A stretch of 33,120 bases of DNA, taken from positions 1-33,120 of the forward strand of contig CACHFK010000008.1 in NCBI GenBank assembly GCA_902579085.1, in the 5' to 3' direction. Position numbers and translations under genes: made by a program. The notes under the pieces were generated by a model. The model made no database searches and was not told the DNA's origin. It worked only from the letters and a program-made list of their open reading frames with translations. The stretch is from an uncultured Pelagibacteraceae bacterium. GTDB taxonomy: Bacteria; Pseudomonadota; Alphaproteobacteria; Pelagibacterales; Pelagibacteraceae. Positions 7,541 to 15,795 of the stretch are shown here, piece by piece (the first letter of the stretch is position 1; each line of letters starts with the position of its first letter).

Positions 7541-7957
7541 ATGGTAAAGATCTCTAAAACTTATATCCCCAAAGAAAAAGAAAAATACATGTGCGCTAAG
7601 CACCTTGAATATTTTAAGCAAAAATTAACTGAATGGAAAAAAGATCTTAAAAGATCCAATAGTGAAGCAATTTTTAATGCTTCTATGGATGATAATAGTT
7701 CATCTGCAGATATAGTTGATCAGGCAAGTTCTTATACTGAAAAAAATGTTGAAATGAGAGCTATAAATAGACAAATAAAACTTATTTCTAAAATTGATGG
7801 AGCTCTTAAAAAAATACAAAATGGGACATATGGTTTTTGTGAAGAAACAGGCGAACCAATAGGTTTAAAGAGATTAATGGCAAGACCTGTTGCTACATTG
7901 TGTATTTCTGCTCAAGAAAAACACGAAAAAAATGAAAAAGTTTACGCCGACGACTAA
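7541..7957 (+). CDS. dksA: DksA-type RNA polymerase secondary-channel regulator with a degenerate zinc site
   Basis: A 138-residue DksA/TraR family protein that binds the RNA polymerase secondary channel and, with ppGpp, tunes rRNA and stress promoters. The coiled-coil tip motif DxxDxA is intact (D57, D60, A62). The C-terminal zinc ribbon is degenerate: the four positions that are Cys in E. coli DksA read C100, T103, C121 and A124. This CxxT...CxxA pattern is known from the zinc-independent Pseudomonas DksA2 and from some alphaproteobacterial DksA proteins. The ATG at 7541 is chosen because the promoter immediately upstream leaves little room for the TTG at 7535. The gene converges on the GST gene with a four-base overlap of the 3' ends. 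Confidence 0.93.
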   Translation: MVKISKTYIPKEKEKYMCAKHLEYFKQKLTEWKKDLKRSNSEAIFNASMDDNSSSADIVDQASSYTEKNVEMRAINRQIKLISKIDGALKKIQNGTYGFCEETGEPIGLKRLMARPVATLCISAQEKHEKNEKVYADD

Positions 7958-8583
7958 GGTAACGGAATTTCTAAAGTTTTGTCCATAAATTTATAACCTT
8001 TTACTACAGCGGGACGTTCTGCAATTTCTAAATACCATCTACTAAGATTACTATAGTTTTTTAATCCAATATCATGCCATTCATGTCTTGCTAACCATGG
8101 CCATGTAGCAATATCGGCTATTGTGTAATTTTTCCCCGCAAGAAATTTTGATTGTCCTAATCTTTCATCTAAATCATCATAAATTGATTTAGCTATATCA
8201 AAATATCTTTTTTCACCAAATTCGCTTTTTCCAGAATTGTAATGATGAAATTGGTGATGTTGGCCAATCATAGGACCCACATATCCCATTTGACCCATTA
8301 ACCACTGATTAATTTTGAGCCTGTTTTCTTTGTGATAAAATTTGTTACTTTTTTCACCCAGATACATAAGGATTGCGCCAGACTCAAAAATAGATACTTT
8401 TTTTTTATCATGATCGATGATCACTGGAATTTTACTAAATGGACTGATTTTTCTAAATTCAGGATGGAATTGTTCTTTTTTTCCAAGATCAACTTTGGTC
8501 ACTTTATAATCAAAAGCAATTTCCTCCAACATTATACCAATTTTTTTTCCATTGGGAGTATCTGCTGAAAATAATTCTATCAC
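7954..8583 (-). CDS. Nu-class glutathione S-transferase / disulfide reductase (YfcG-like)
   Basis: A 209-residue two-domain GST. The N-terminal thioredoxin fold carries the TPNGKKI segment (Thr-Pro-Asn-Gly), which replaces the catalytic Tyr, Ser or Cys in the Nu class (E. coli YfcG and YghU). It continues with FHPEFRKISPFSKIPVIIDHD and the glutathione-contacting ESGAILMYL. The all-helical C-terminal domain follows, with YTIADIATWPWLARHEW. Known Nu-class enzymes act as glutathione-dependent disulfide-bond reductases. Translation starts at GTG, and GTGA overlaps the stop of the ferredoxin reductase gene, so the two are coupled. This suggests a shared redox role downstream of the ferredoxin and its reductase. 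Confidence 0.9.
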   Translation of the reverse strand: MIELFSADTPNGKKIGIMLEEIAFDYKVTKVDLGKKEQFHPEFRKISPFSKIPVIIDHDKKKVSIFESGAILMYLGEKSNKFYHKENRLKINQWLMGQMGYVGPMIGQHHQFHHYNSGKSEFGEKRYFDIAKSIYDDLDERLGQSKFLAGKNYTIADIATWPWLARHEWHDIGLKNYSNLSRWYLEIAERPAVVKGYKFMDKTLEIPLP

Positions 8584-9595
8584 TCTTTGACGCCCAGTCT
8601 CTCCTTAACTGTTTTTGAAGTAGTTGTGAATTCAAGTTTGTATTTTTCATTTGGTCTAGAATATTTAAAACAACCTCTTGCTGCTAAAGCGCCTTCATGG
8701 AATCCTGATAAAATAAGTTTTAGTTTTCCTGGATAAAAACATATATCACCGATTGCAAATATACCCTTTTTATTAGTCTCAAAGTTTTCTGTATTTACGG
8801 GTATTAATTTTTTATCAATATTTAAGCCCCACTCTAAAATAGGTCCTAACTGCATAATTAAACCAAAAAAACCTAAAACATAATCTGTATTAATAGTTTT
8901 TATTTCTCCATTGTCTCCCTTTATCTCAACACTTTCGAGTGTGCCATTACCTTTAACATCCTTGATAGAAAATTTTGTTAAAACATCTAGTTTTTTTTCT
9001 TTCTTTAATTCTTTTAATTTTTCAACACTCGATGGAGCGCCTCTAAATTCATCTCTTCTATGTATTAAAGTAACTTTAGAACTTTTTGATAATTCAATGG
9101 CCCAATCTAATGCACTATCTCCTCCACCAAAAATCACTACTGATTTATCTTTAAAAATGGTCTTATCCTTTATGGAATATAAAACTGATTTTCCTTCAAA
9201 TTTTTCACAATTTTTAGTTGGAAATTTTCTTGGTTCAAAAGATCCTACACCGCCAGCAATAATAATATTAGTTGTCAAAAACTCTTTACCTTTTGAAGTT
9301 TTTACAATCCACCTATCATTTTCATTTTTTATTTCTTGAACTCTATCGCTTAAATGAGAATTAAAGTTAAATGGTTTTATTTGTTCAATTAAATTATTAG
9401 TAAGTTCTTCACCAGTGCATTCTGGTATTGCAGGAATATCGTAAATTGGCTTATCAGGATAAAGTTCAATACATTGTCCTCCTAATTTATCTAGGTTGTC
9501 TACTATTTCACACTTAAGTCCTATGATACCCAATTGGTGAGCACAAAATAGTCCTGTAGGTCCTGCTCCAACGATTAAAACATCTGTATCAATCA

Positions 9596-9596
<1 letters not shown>
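8580..9596 (-). CDS. Ferredoxin-NADP(+) reductase, thioredoxin-reductase-like fold
   Basis: A 338-residue FAD enzyme passing electrons between NADPH and ferredoxin. The FAD Rossmann motif is at 10-15 (GAGPTG), followed by KLGGQCIELYPDKPIYDIPA, characteristic of the YumC-type group. The NADPH-binding motif GGGDSALDW is at about 157-165, and the C-terminal FAD motif (GIFAIGDICFYPGKLKLI) is present. The NADPH domain lacks the CxxC redox pair of true thioredoxin reductases, so that frequent annotation would be wrong. The start overlaps the ferredoxin stop by one base (TAATG), which fits ferredoxin as its partner. Confidence 0.9.
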
Positions 9597-9916
<320 letters not shown>

Positions 9917-9935
9917 TTAAAATTTATATAAGCAC

Positions 9936-9973
9936 AAAAAAAAATAGGGCAAGTAATTAAACTTGCCCTATTT
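9936..9973 (-). terminator. Rho-independent terminator after proteorhodopsin
   Basis: A perfect 13-base-pair stem (arms 9961-9973 and 9942-9954, core ACTTGCCCTATTT against AAATAGGGCAAGT) closes a six-base loop. On the minus strand it is followed by a run of nine T (9944-9936). It lies 21 bases beyond the proteorhodopsin stop and before the ferredoxin start, so it should end or attenuate the abundant rhodopsin mRNA. Confidence 0.9.
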
Positions 9974-9994
9974 ATTAATTATTTAACTCTACTA

Positions 9995-10756
9995 TTATCT
10001 TTTAGAAGAGTTAGCAACAGCGCAAGACCAGATAATTAAACCAAAAGCGATTTTATTAACAAAGTCTGCTAAGTTGTAAATAACGTTAAGTGCATTAGCG
10101 TCAATACCACCTGTTAGGTAACCAAAAATGTAACCTAAAGGATAGATTGCCCAACCTACAGTAACGATCATTCTTAATGCTCCGAATGCAGTTACTAAAG
10201 ATTTGTTTCCAGATTTAGCTGCAGCTTTGCCCGCTTCACCTGAAAAGATTTCATAAAGAATGTAAATCCATCCAGCCATACCGATAATAAAACCAAGTGT
10301 AGCATTAATGAATCCAGCTTCTCCAAGATATCCACCAACTAACATTACTAAAGAACCGATAAAGATTCTCCAGAATATGCCGCTGTCAACTTTTCTTACT
10401 GCTGAAAGAATTAGATAAAATTCTACTAGCTGTAAAGGAACTGTAATTAACCAGTCAATGTATCTGTAAACAGTTGGAGTATCTCCTGTCTCAACCCAAA
10501 CTGCTCTCATGTACATATAATGGATAAATGCAATACCAGTTACTAAACCAGCTACGTTTACAGATTTTCTCCATTGAGCGCCAACATTCGCTTGCTCCAT
10601 AAAGAAAAATGCAGTAGCTGCCAACATACCCATTGAAATTAACCAGAATGAGATACCAACGAAATCATCCGTAGCTAAAAAGGTTGTTGCCGCATTAGCC
10701 GCCGTAGTTGCTCCAATAAGCACTAAAGCTAAAGCTAACATCTTAATTGTCTTCAT
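9995..10756 (-). CDS. Proteorhodopsin, light-driven proton pump (blue-type tuning residue)
   Basis: A seven-helix retinal protein of 253 residues that pumps protons outward across the inner membrane in light. The signal peptide is about 1-22 (LALALVLIGATTAANA). Aligned to SAR86 proteorhodopsin with an offset of 4, H79 matches H75, R98 matches R94, D101 is the proton acceptor (D97), E112 the proton donor (E108) and K235 the retinal lysine (K231). The tuning site (105 in SAR86, here 109 in VPLQLVEF) is Gln, the blue-absorbing type. The ATG at 10756 is chosen because GAGGGAG sits six bases upstream; an earlier ATG would place this Shine-Dalgarno inside the gene. No retinal or carotenoid genes are in the window. 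Confidence 0.98.
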   Translation of the reverse strand: MKTIKMLALALVLIGATTAANAATTFLATDDFVGISFWLISMGMLAATAFFFMEQANVGAQWRKSVNVAGLVTGIAFIHYMYMRAVWVETGDTPTVYRYIDWLITVPLQLVEFYLILSAVRKVDSGIFWRIFIGSLVMLVGGYLGEAGFINATLGFIIGMAGWIYILYEIFSGEAGKAAAKSGNKSLVTAFGALRMIVTVGWAIYPLGYIFGYLTGGIDANALNVIYNLADFVNKIAFGLIIWSCAVANSSKR

Positions 10757-10762
10757 AAAAAA

Positions 10763-10769
10763 CTCCCTC
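10763..10769 (-). promoter_or_regulatory. Strong Shine-Dalgarno of the proteorhodopsin gene
   Basis: GAGGGAG on the minus strand ends six bases before the ATG at 10756. Most genes in this window lack such a site, so it marks high translation and decides the start against the ATG at 10771. Confidence 0.8.
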
Positions 10770-10784
10770 ATTAGTTAGTTTTTA

Positions 10785-10802
10785 TAGTTTAAATTTAAAC
10801 TA
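10785..10802. promoter_or_regulatory. Perfect 18-base palindrome in the proteorhodopsin leader
   Basis: TAGTTTAAATTTAAACTA reads the same on both strands and lies 28 bases upstream of the proteorhodopsin ATG, between its ribosome site and the candidate promoter. It could bind a dimeric regulator or, less likely given its AT content, fold in the mRNA. All-AT palindromes can arise by chance in such DNA. Confidence 0.35.
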
Positions 10803-10857
10803 CAGCCTGACCTAATGGTTAGACTTAAGTTATGGGGTTAATAGCAAATAAAAATAG

Positions 10858-10883
10858 ATTATAGAAGTTTTTTTAACAGTCAA
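10858..10883 (-). promoter_or_regulatory. Candidate proteorhodopsin promoter
   Basis: On the minus strand a perfect -10 TATAAT (10863-10858) is preceded by TTGACT (10883-10878). The spacing is 14 bases, shorter than the optimum, so the -35 assignment is doubtful while the -10 is good. A start here would give a leader of about 95 bases containing the 18-base palindrome. Confidence 0.4.
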
Positions 10884-10969
10884 AAAGTATTGATTTTACT
10901 TACATTTTAAAATTAAATACAACCTTAAGCTAAAAATCATTATAAAAGTGAATCAAAAAACAAATCAGT

Positions 10970-12862
10970 ATGACAAGCAGTTTTAACAAAATTTATCAAG
11001 ATTCTATTAAAAAACCTGAGGAATTTTGGAACAATATTTCAGAGGATATTTTTTGGTTTAAAAAACCAACCCGAATTTTAAATAAATCTAATCCTCCCTT
11101 CTATAAATGGTTTGAAGATGGTGTTACGAACACTTGCTATAACGCATTAGATTTACATATAGATCAAGGAAGAGGTCATAAAACAGCATTAATTTATGAC
11201 AGTCCTATTACTGGAAATAAAGCAAAGTTTAGTTTTAACGAATTAAAAGAAAAAGTTTCAAAATTTGCAGGGGCTTTAGATAATCAAGGAGTAAAAAGAG
11301 GAGATAGAGTTATAATTTACATGCCTATGATACCAGAGGCAGTAATAGCTATGCTTGCCTGTGGTAGAATTGGAGCAATTCATTCTGTTGTATTTGGAGG
11401 ATTTGCATCTAATGAGTTAGCCAGTAGGGTAGACGATAGCAAGGCTAAAGTTTTAATTACCGCTTCATGTGGCTTTGAACCTGGAAGAACAGTCGAGTAC
11501 AGACCTTTAGTAGATGAAGCTTTAAAATTAGCAAATCATAAAGTTGGGAAAGTCATTTTATTTCAAAGAAAAGACCATGAAGTAAAACTTAATGAGCCTC
11601 TTGAGATCAGTTGGGAAGAATGTTTAGCAAATGCTAAAAATAAAGATTGTGTTGAAATGGGTTCTAATGAATTAGCTTATATTTTATATACATCTGGAAC
11701 AACAGGTGTTCCTAAAGGAATTGTTCGAGATATTGGTGGGCATATAGTTGCTTTAAAATGGACAATGAAAAACATATACAACATTAATACTGATGATATC
11801 TGGTGGTCAGCAAGTGATATAGGATGGATTGTTGGTCACTCTTACATAGTCTATGCTCCGTTATTTAAAGGCTGTACTACAGTATTGTTTGAAGGTAAGC
11901 CTGTAGGAACTCCTGATGCTGGTACATTTTGGAGAATAATTTCTGAATACAAAGTTAAATCACTTTTCACTGCTCCAACAGCTTTTAGAGCAATTAAAAA
12001 GGAAGATCCAGAAGGTAAATTTTTCTCAAAATATGATTTAAGTTCATTTGAATCTTTATTTCTTGCAGGCGAAAGAGCTGATCCCGATACTATTAAGTGG
12101 GCAGAAAATTTATTGAAGGTACCTGTAATTGATCATTGGTGGCAAACTGAAACTAGTTGGGCAATAAGTTCTAATTGTACAGGAATTGAAATGCAAAAAA
12201 CTAAATATGGCTCAGCTTGTAAAGCAGTTCCTGGATATGATGTAAAAATAATAAAATCTGATCAAAGTTTGGCTAAACCAAATGAAATGGGGGATATAGT
12301 TGTTAAACTACCTCTTCCACCAGGAACATTTCCTACACTATGGAATGCAGATAAAAGATATAAAGAAAATTATATGACAAATTATAAAGGTTATTATCAA
12401 ACTTACGACGCAGGTCATATTGATGAAGATGGATACATTTGGATAATGTCAAGAACAGATGATATAATCAATACAGCTGGACATAGATTGTCAACAGGAG
12501 CTATAGAGGAAGTTCTGTCTGAACATAAGTCAGTTGCAGAGTGTGCAGTTATTGGTATAGCTGATAAATTAAAAGGCCAAATCCCAATTGGTTTGTTAGC
12601 TCTTAAAGCAGGTGTAGATAAAGATGATGAAACTATATCTAAAGAGTGTGTAAAAATGGTAAGAGATAAGGTTGGTCCTGTTGCAGCTTTTAAAACTGCG
12701 ATTGTTGTAAAAAGACTGCCTAAAACTAGATCAGGAAAAATATTGAGAGGAACTGTAAGGAAAATTGCAGATAAAGAAGAATATAAAATGCCTGCAACAA
12801 TTGATGACCCAGCGATATTAGATGAAATTAAAGAGTCTTTGAAAAATTCAAAGATATTATGA
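10970..12862 (+). CDS. prpE: Propionyl-CoA synthetase (acyl-CoA synthetase, PrpE type)
   Basis: A 630-residue AMP-forming acyl-CoA synthetase that activates propionate (and probably acetate) through an acyl-adenylate in the cytosol. The N-terminal domain has NTCYNALDLHIDQGRG, and the segment ITASCGFEPGRTVEYRPLVDEAL is characteristic of PrpE rather than Acs. The ATP-binding P-loop TSGTTGVPKG is at about 241-250, HWWQTETSWA lies in the middle of the adenylation domain, and the hinge/A8 region reads SRTDDIINTAGHRLSTG. The C-terminal lysine that would be acetylation-controlled is K590 in PKTRSGKILR. It stands alone on this strand, divergent from proteorhodopsin. No methylcitrate-cycle genes are adjacent. 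Acetyl-CoA synthetase is the alternative. Confidence 0.87.
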   Translation: MTSSFNKIYQDSIKKPEEFWNNISEDIFWFKKPTRILNKSNPPFYKWFEDGVTNTCYNALDLHIDQGRGHKTALIYDSPITGNKAKFSFNELKEKVSKFAGALDNQGVKRGDRVIIYMPMIPEAVIAMLACGRIGAIHSVVFGGFASNELASRVDDSKAKVLITASCGFEPGRTVEYRPLVDEALKLANHKVGKVILFQRKDHEVKLNEPLEISWEECLANAKNKDCVEMGSNELAYILYTSGTTGVPKGIVRDIGGHIVALKWTMKNIYNINTDDIWWSASDIGWIVGHSYIVYAPLFKGCTTVLFEGKPVGTPDAGTFWRIISEYKVKSLFTAPTAFRAIKKEDPEGKFFSKYDLSSFESLFLAGERADPDTIKWAENLLKVPVIDHWWQTETSWAISSNCTGIEMQKTKYGSACKAVPGYDVKIIKSDQSLAKPNEMGDIVVKLPLPPGTFPTLWNADKRYKENYMTNYKGYYQTYDAGHIDEDGYIWIMSRTDDIINTAGHRLSTGAIEEVLSEHKSVAECAVIGIADKLKGQIPIGLLALKAGVDKDDETISKECVKMVRDKVGPVAAFKTAIVVKRLPKTRSGKILRGTVRKIADKEEYKMPATIDDPAILDEIKESLKNSKIL

Positions 12863-12869
12863 TTAAATT

Positions 12870-13124
12870 TTAATCATGAATAGTGAAATTTTTTTCTTTT
12901 AAATAGTCTTTGAATTCATCTTTAGTCATTTCATCTGATCCAATACCGAATATTCCTTTATCATCAAATTTTTTTGCCTTCTTAAAAACTTTCTCTGAAG
13001 TTATCATGCCTTCCTTTAATAAAAATAATTGGTTATCTATTACTCGTCTTTGAGCATCTGAAACACCCGCAAATGTATTGTTAGAAAATGTAAAAATTAA
13101 AGCTAAGACAAAAAGAAATCTCAC
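12870..13124 (-). CDS. Small secreted protein of unknown function (84 aa)
   Basis: Unrecognised. It starts at GTG (13124) directly after the stop of the dihydroorotase-like gene, so it is probably translated from the same mRNA. Residues 1-19 (RFLFVLALIFTFSNNTFA) form a signal peptide. The mature part of about 65 residues is charged and probably helical: AQRRVIDNQLFLLKEGMITSEK, then KKFDDKGIFG and a DEFKDYLKEK tail. It has no Cys, which rules out lipoprotein anchoring. The coupling to a cytosolic enzyme gene is probably only a matter of genome compaction. Confidence 0.7.
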   Translation of the reverse strand: MRFLFVLALIFTFSNNTFAGVSDAQRRVIDNQLFLLKEGMITSEKVFKKAKKFDDKGIFGIGSDEMTKDEFKDYLKEKNFTIHD

Positions 13125-13126
13125 AT

Positions 13127-14434
13127 CTAAATAAATTTCATGGGTAAACCAGATGGTTTCCCTATAATTTTTCCTTCTCTCATTTTTATTTCACCAGCTA
13201 TTATAGTTGAAACTGGCGTACCTTTGAATTTGTATCCATGAAATGGGGACCAACCACATTTACTCTCAATTTTTTCATTTTTAATTTCAATAACTTTATT
13301 CATATCCACTATTGTAAAATCAGCGTCATATCCTTCTTTTATAAAACCTTTGTTTTTAATTCCAAAAATCTTTACTGGGTTTTCACACACTGAGTTTATC
13401 AATTGTTCTAAACTTAATTTTCCATCGTTTATATGGTTTAACATAACTGGAATCAAAGTTTGTACTCCAGGCATACCTGATGGAGAATTTGGATACTCTT
13501 TATCTTTATTAATTTTTAGGTGTGGGGCATGATCTGATCCAATTGTATCATTAAAATTATTTTTAACTGCATACCATAATCTATCATAATGAGATTTGTC
13601 TCTTAAAGGTGGATTCATTTGAGCATAACTGCCTAATTTGTTGTAACAGTCGGGAGCATAAATTGTTAAATGCTGAGGAGTAATTTCAAATGTGATGTTT
13701 CCCTTATGTTGTGATAAGAAATCAATTTCTTCCTTTGTCGTAATATGAAGTATGTGAGCTTTTTTATTATACCGCTCTGCAATTCTAACGATCCTCCTCG
13801 TAGATGACATTGCACATTCGACACTTCTCCACACTGGATGTGAATGTACATCACCATTTTTTATAAGTTTTTTGTTAGTCTTTAAAATTTCTTCATCTTC
13901 TGAATGAACAGCAATAACTTTAGAACTATTTTGAAAAACTTTATCAATATCCTCTTCTGCAGCAACCAATAAATTGCCAGTTGAAGAACCTGCAAAAAGT
14001 TTAATTCCGCAACAGCCGACTAAATTTTTTAAACTTGCTAAATCCTTTGCATTGTCAGCTGTAGCACCAAAATAAAAGGCATAGTTACAATACATTCTAT
14101 TTTTAGCGAGATCTAATTTTCTTTGAAACTCAGTTTTGTTAGAAGTTGGTGGATTTGTATTTGGCATTTCAAATACACTTGTTATTCCTCCTACGATAGC
14201 AGCTCTACTACCTGAATGCAGGTCCTCTGTATCAGTAGAACCAGGTTCTCTAAAATGTGTTTGAGTATCTATACAACCAGGTAAAACTGTTAGATTACTT
14301 GCATCATATATTTCTTTCGCCTCATTATTAATTTTCCCAATTTCGATGATTTTACCATCATTGATAGCTATATCGCAGCTTTTAAGATCTTTATCGATGT
14401 AACAAGAACCGTTTTTAATTAATAGATCTAACAT
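13127..14434 (-). CDS. pyrC: Dihydroorotase-like amidohydrolase (class I, PyrC)
   Basis: A 435-residue member of the amidohydrolase superfamily, most likely the third enzyme of pyrimidine synthesis, which closes carbamoyl-aspartate to dihydroorotate. The metal-site entry reads PGCIDTQTHFREPG (about 52-65). It is followed by GGITSVFEMPNTNPPT, AVHSEDEEI, HILHITTKEE, the catalytic Asp in IGSDHAPH and the C-terminal GYDADFTIVD. The usual HxH of the first metal site is QxH here (Q58, H60), a variant I recall from other alphaproteobacterial sequences. The orotate-binding HFRE and PNT motifs are kept, favouring dihydroorotase over allantoinase or hydantoinase. It is divergent from ygfZ with a 43-base gap. 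Confidence 0.85.
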   Translation of the reverse strand: MLDLLIKNGSCYIDKDLKSCDIAINDGKIIEIGKINNEAKEIYDASNLTVLPGCIDTQTHFREPGSTDTEDLHSGSRAAIVGGITSVFEMPNTNPPTSNKTEFQRKLDLAKNRMYCNYAFYFGATADNAKDLASLKNLVGCCGIKLFAGSSTGNLLVAAEEDIDKVFQNSSKVIAVHSEDEEILKTNKKLIKNGDVHSHPVWRSVECAMSSTRRIVRIAERYNKKAHILHITTKEEIDFLSQHKGNITFEITPQHLTIYAPDCYNKLGSYAQMNPPLRDKSHYDRLWYAVKNNFNDTIGSDHAPHLKINKDKEYPNSPSGMPGVQTLIPVMLNHINDGKLSLEQLINSVCENPVKIFGIKNKGFIKEGYDADFTIVDMNKVIEIKNEKIESKCGWSPFHGYKFKGTPVSTIIAGEIKMREGKIIGKPSGLPMKFI

Positions 14435-14477
14435 TTTTATAGAAAGTAATTATATTATAAATGAAGATCAATCAATT

Positions 14478-15359
14478 ATGAAAAAAAATAATGTTTACGT
14501 ATTTGAAGATAGAGGACTTCTTTATTTAAGTGGTGAAGATGTAATAGAATTTTTACAGAATTTAATTACAAATGATATCGAAAAAGTAACTGATGAGATG
14601 AGTTGTTTTGCTGCACTGCTTACGCCGCAAGGAAAATACTTATTTGATTTTTTAATCATTAAACATAAAGGAGGGTATTTTTTAGATTGTGAAAAGAAAA
14701 ATATTGATGAGCTTTATAAAAAATTAGCTATGTATAAATTAAGATCAAAAGTTGAGATTTTAAATCTTAGTAATGAATTTGTGGTAGCAGGAATAAGTTA
14801 TGAAAAATTTTTAACTTTAGATAATTCTAAAGACATTGAAGGCTTTACGATTAAATATCGTGAAGATCCTATTTTTTTAGACCCAAGATTAAAAAAATTA
14901 GGTGCTAGATTAATAATTAATTTAGAAAAATTATACTTATCTCTAAAAAAATTAGAACTTAAAATTGCTAAAATTGAAGATTACTACAAATTTAGTCACG
15001 AGCTTGGGATTTCTCAAATTGATAATGCCAAACTTCAAAACAAAATATTTGGAATTGAATGTAATTTTGAAGAACTGAATGGAATAGATTTTAAAAAAGG
15101 TTGCTATGTAGGTCAAGAAAATACAGCAAGGATTAAACTTAAAAATAAACTAAGTAAAAAACTTTTTGCAATAAAAATTATTGAAGGAGACATAAGTAGT
15201 GAAGAAATATTTTTAAATGACAAAGAAGTTGGAAAATTGCTTATAAAAAATAAAAATCCTTTTGCTTTAATTAAAATTGAAAGCAATATATTAGACTTCG
15301 AAAATATCTATCAATGTGGTGATGCAAAGCTTAAAGTTCTTAAACCGGCTTGGATATAA
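14478..15359 (+). CDS. ygfZ: YgfZ/GcvT-like folate-binding protein
   Basis: A 293-residue tetrahydrofolate-binding protein related to GcvT, which helps maturation or repair of [4Fe-4S] enzymes. The N-terminal part has FLQNLITNDIEK and FAALLTPQGKYLFDFLI, the usual opening of the family. The signature KGCYVGQENTAR (about 213-224) corresponds to the conserved K-G-C-Y-x-G-Q-E loop with the key Cys. The length fits bacterial YgfZ. Its 3' end converges on the MazG-like gene with two bases between the stops. A role with Fe-S enzymes fits but does not require the ferredoxin genes elsewhere in the window. Confidence 0.9.
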   Translation: MKKNNVYVFEDRGLLYLSGEDVIEFLQNLITNDIEKVTDEMSCFAALLTPQGKYLFDFLIIKHKGGYFLDCEKKNIDELYKKLAMYKLRSKVEILNLSNEFVVAGISYEKFLTLDNSKDIEGFTIKYREDPIFLDPRLKKLGARLIINLEKLYLSLKKLELKIAKIEDYYKFSHELGISQIDNAKLQNKIFGIECNFEELNGIDFKKGCYVGQENTARIKLKNKLSKKLFAIKIIEGDISSEEIFLNDKEVGKLLIKNKNPFALIKIESNILDFENIYQCGDAKLKVLKPAWI

Positions 15360-15361
15360 AT

Positions 15362-15733
15362 CTATCTAATAAATTTTGACAAATCAGGTTTATAATAATT
15401 TGGTCCCTTCATAACTTTGCCTACTTCATTATAAATAGGTTTTCCATCTTTTCCTAGCTTGCTCATATTTGAATTTTGCACTTCTTCAAAACAACCGTCT
15501 AAATCTATTCCAAAAGCATGTCCAGCTCCGTAAGTAACATATAATATATCAGTTAAAGCATCAGCTACCTCTAATATATCTTTATTTACCATTGCTCGTT
15601 TAAGCTCTTCAAGTTCTTCATTTATCAAATTGTATCTTAATTCATTAATTTTATCTGAACTAAATGATGGTTTTGATTTTACTTCTTGGCCAAATGTTTG
15701 CATAAATGTTTTTACTTTTTGAAAGTTTGTCAT
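15362..15733 (-). CDS. MazG/HisE-like nucleotide pyrophosphohydrolase
   Basis: A 123-residue all-alpha NTP pyrophosphohydrolase-like protein. The metal-binding pattern appears as NEELEELKRA (ExxEE) followed by EVADALTDILYVTYG (ExxD), which chelates Mg in the MazG/PRA-PH fold. The C-terminal NMSKLGKDGKPI and KGPNYYKPDL segments are typical of the stand-alone 'phosphoribosyl-ATP pyrophosphohydrolase-like' group. The ATG at 15733 is chosen because AGGAG lies four bases upstream (15742-15738); the longer frame begins inside the divergent promoter region. Probable role: hydrolysis of non-canonical or excess nucleotides. True HisE is unlikely without his genes nearby. Confidence 0.8.
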   Translation of the reverse strand: MTNFQKVKTFMQTFGQEVKSKPSFSSDKINELRYNLINEELEELKRAMVNKDILEVADALTDILYVTYGAGHAFGIDLDGCFEEVQNSNMSKLGKDGKPIYNEVGKVMKGPNYYKPDLSKFIR

Positions 15734-15795
15734 TTTACTCCTGTAAGATTTGTTAAAACTAGTATATAAATAAATCACTTTAATTGTTCAAACAA

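Noticed and set aside
8911-9339. 142-residue open frame on the + strand
   Set aside because: It is the antisense shadow of the ferredoxin-NADP reductase gene, which has clear motifs in its own frame; the composition (Ser/Phe/Leu rich) is typical of such shadows.
10757-10771. Upstream ATG start for proteorhodopsin at 10771
   Set aside because: It would put the strong GAGGGAG ribosome site inside the coding region; the ATG at 10756 has correct spacing.
12859-12877. Terminator at the prpE / small protein convergence (ATGATTA ... TAATCAT)
   Set aside because: A seven-base-pair stem almost wholly AT, overlapping both stop codons, with a T-run about 11 bases away; too weak to call.
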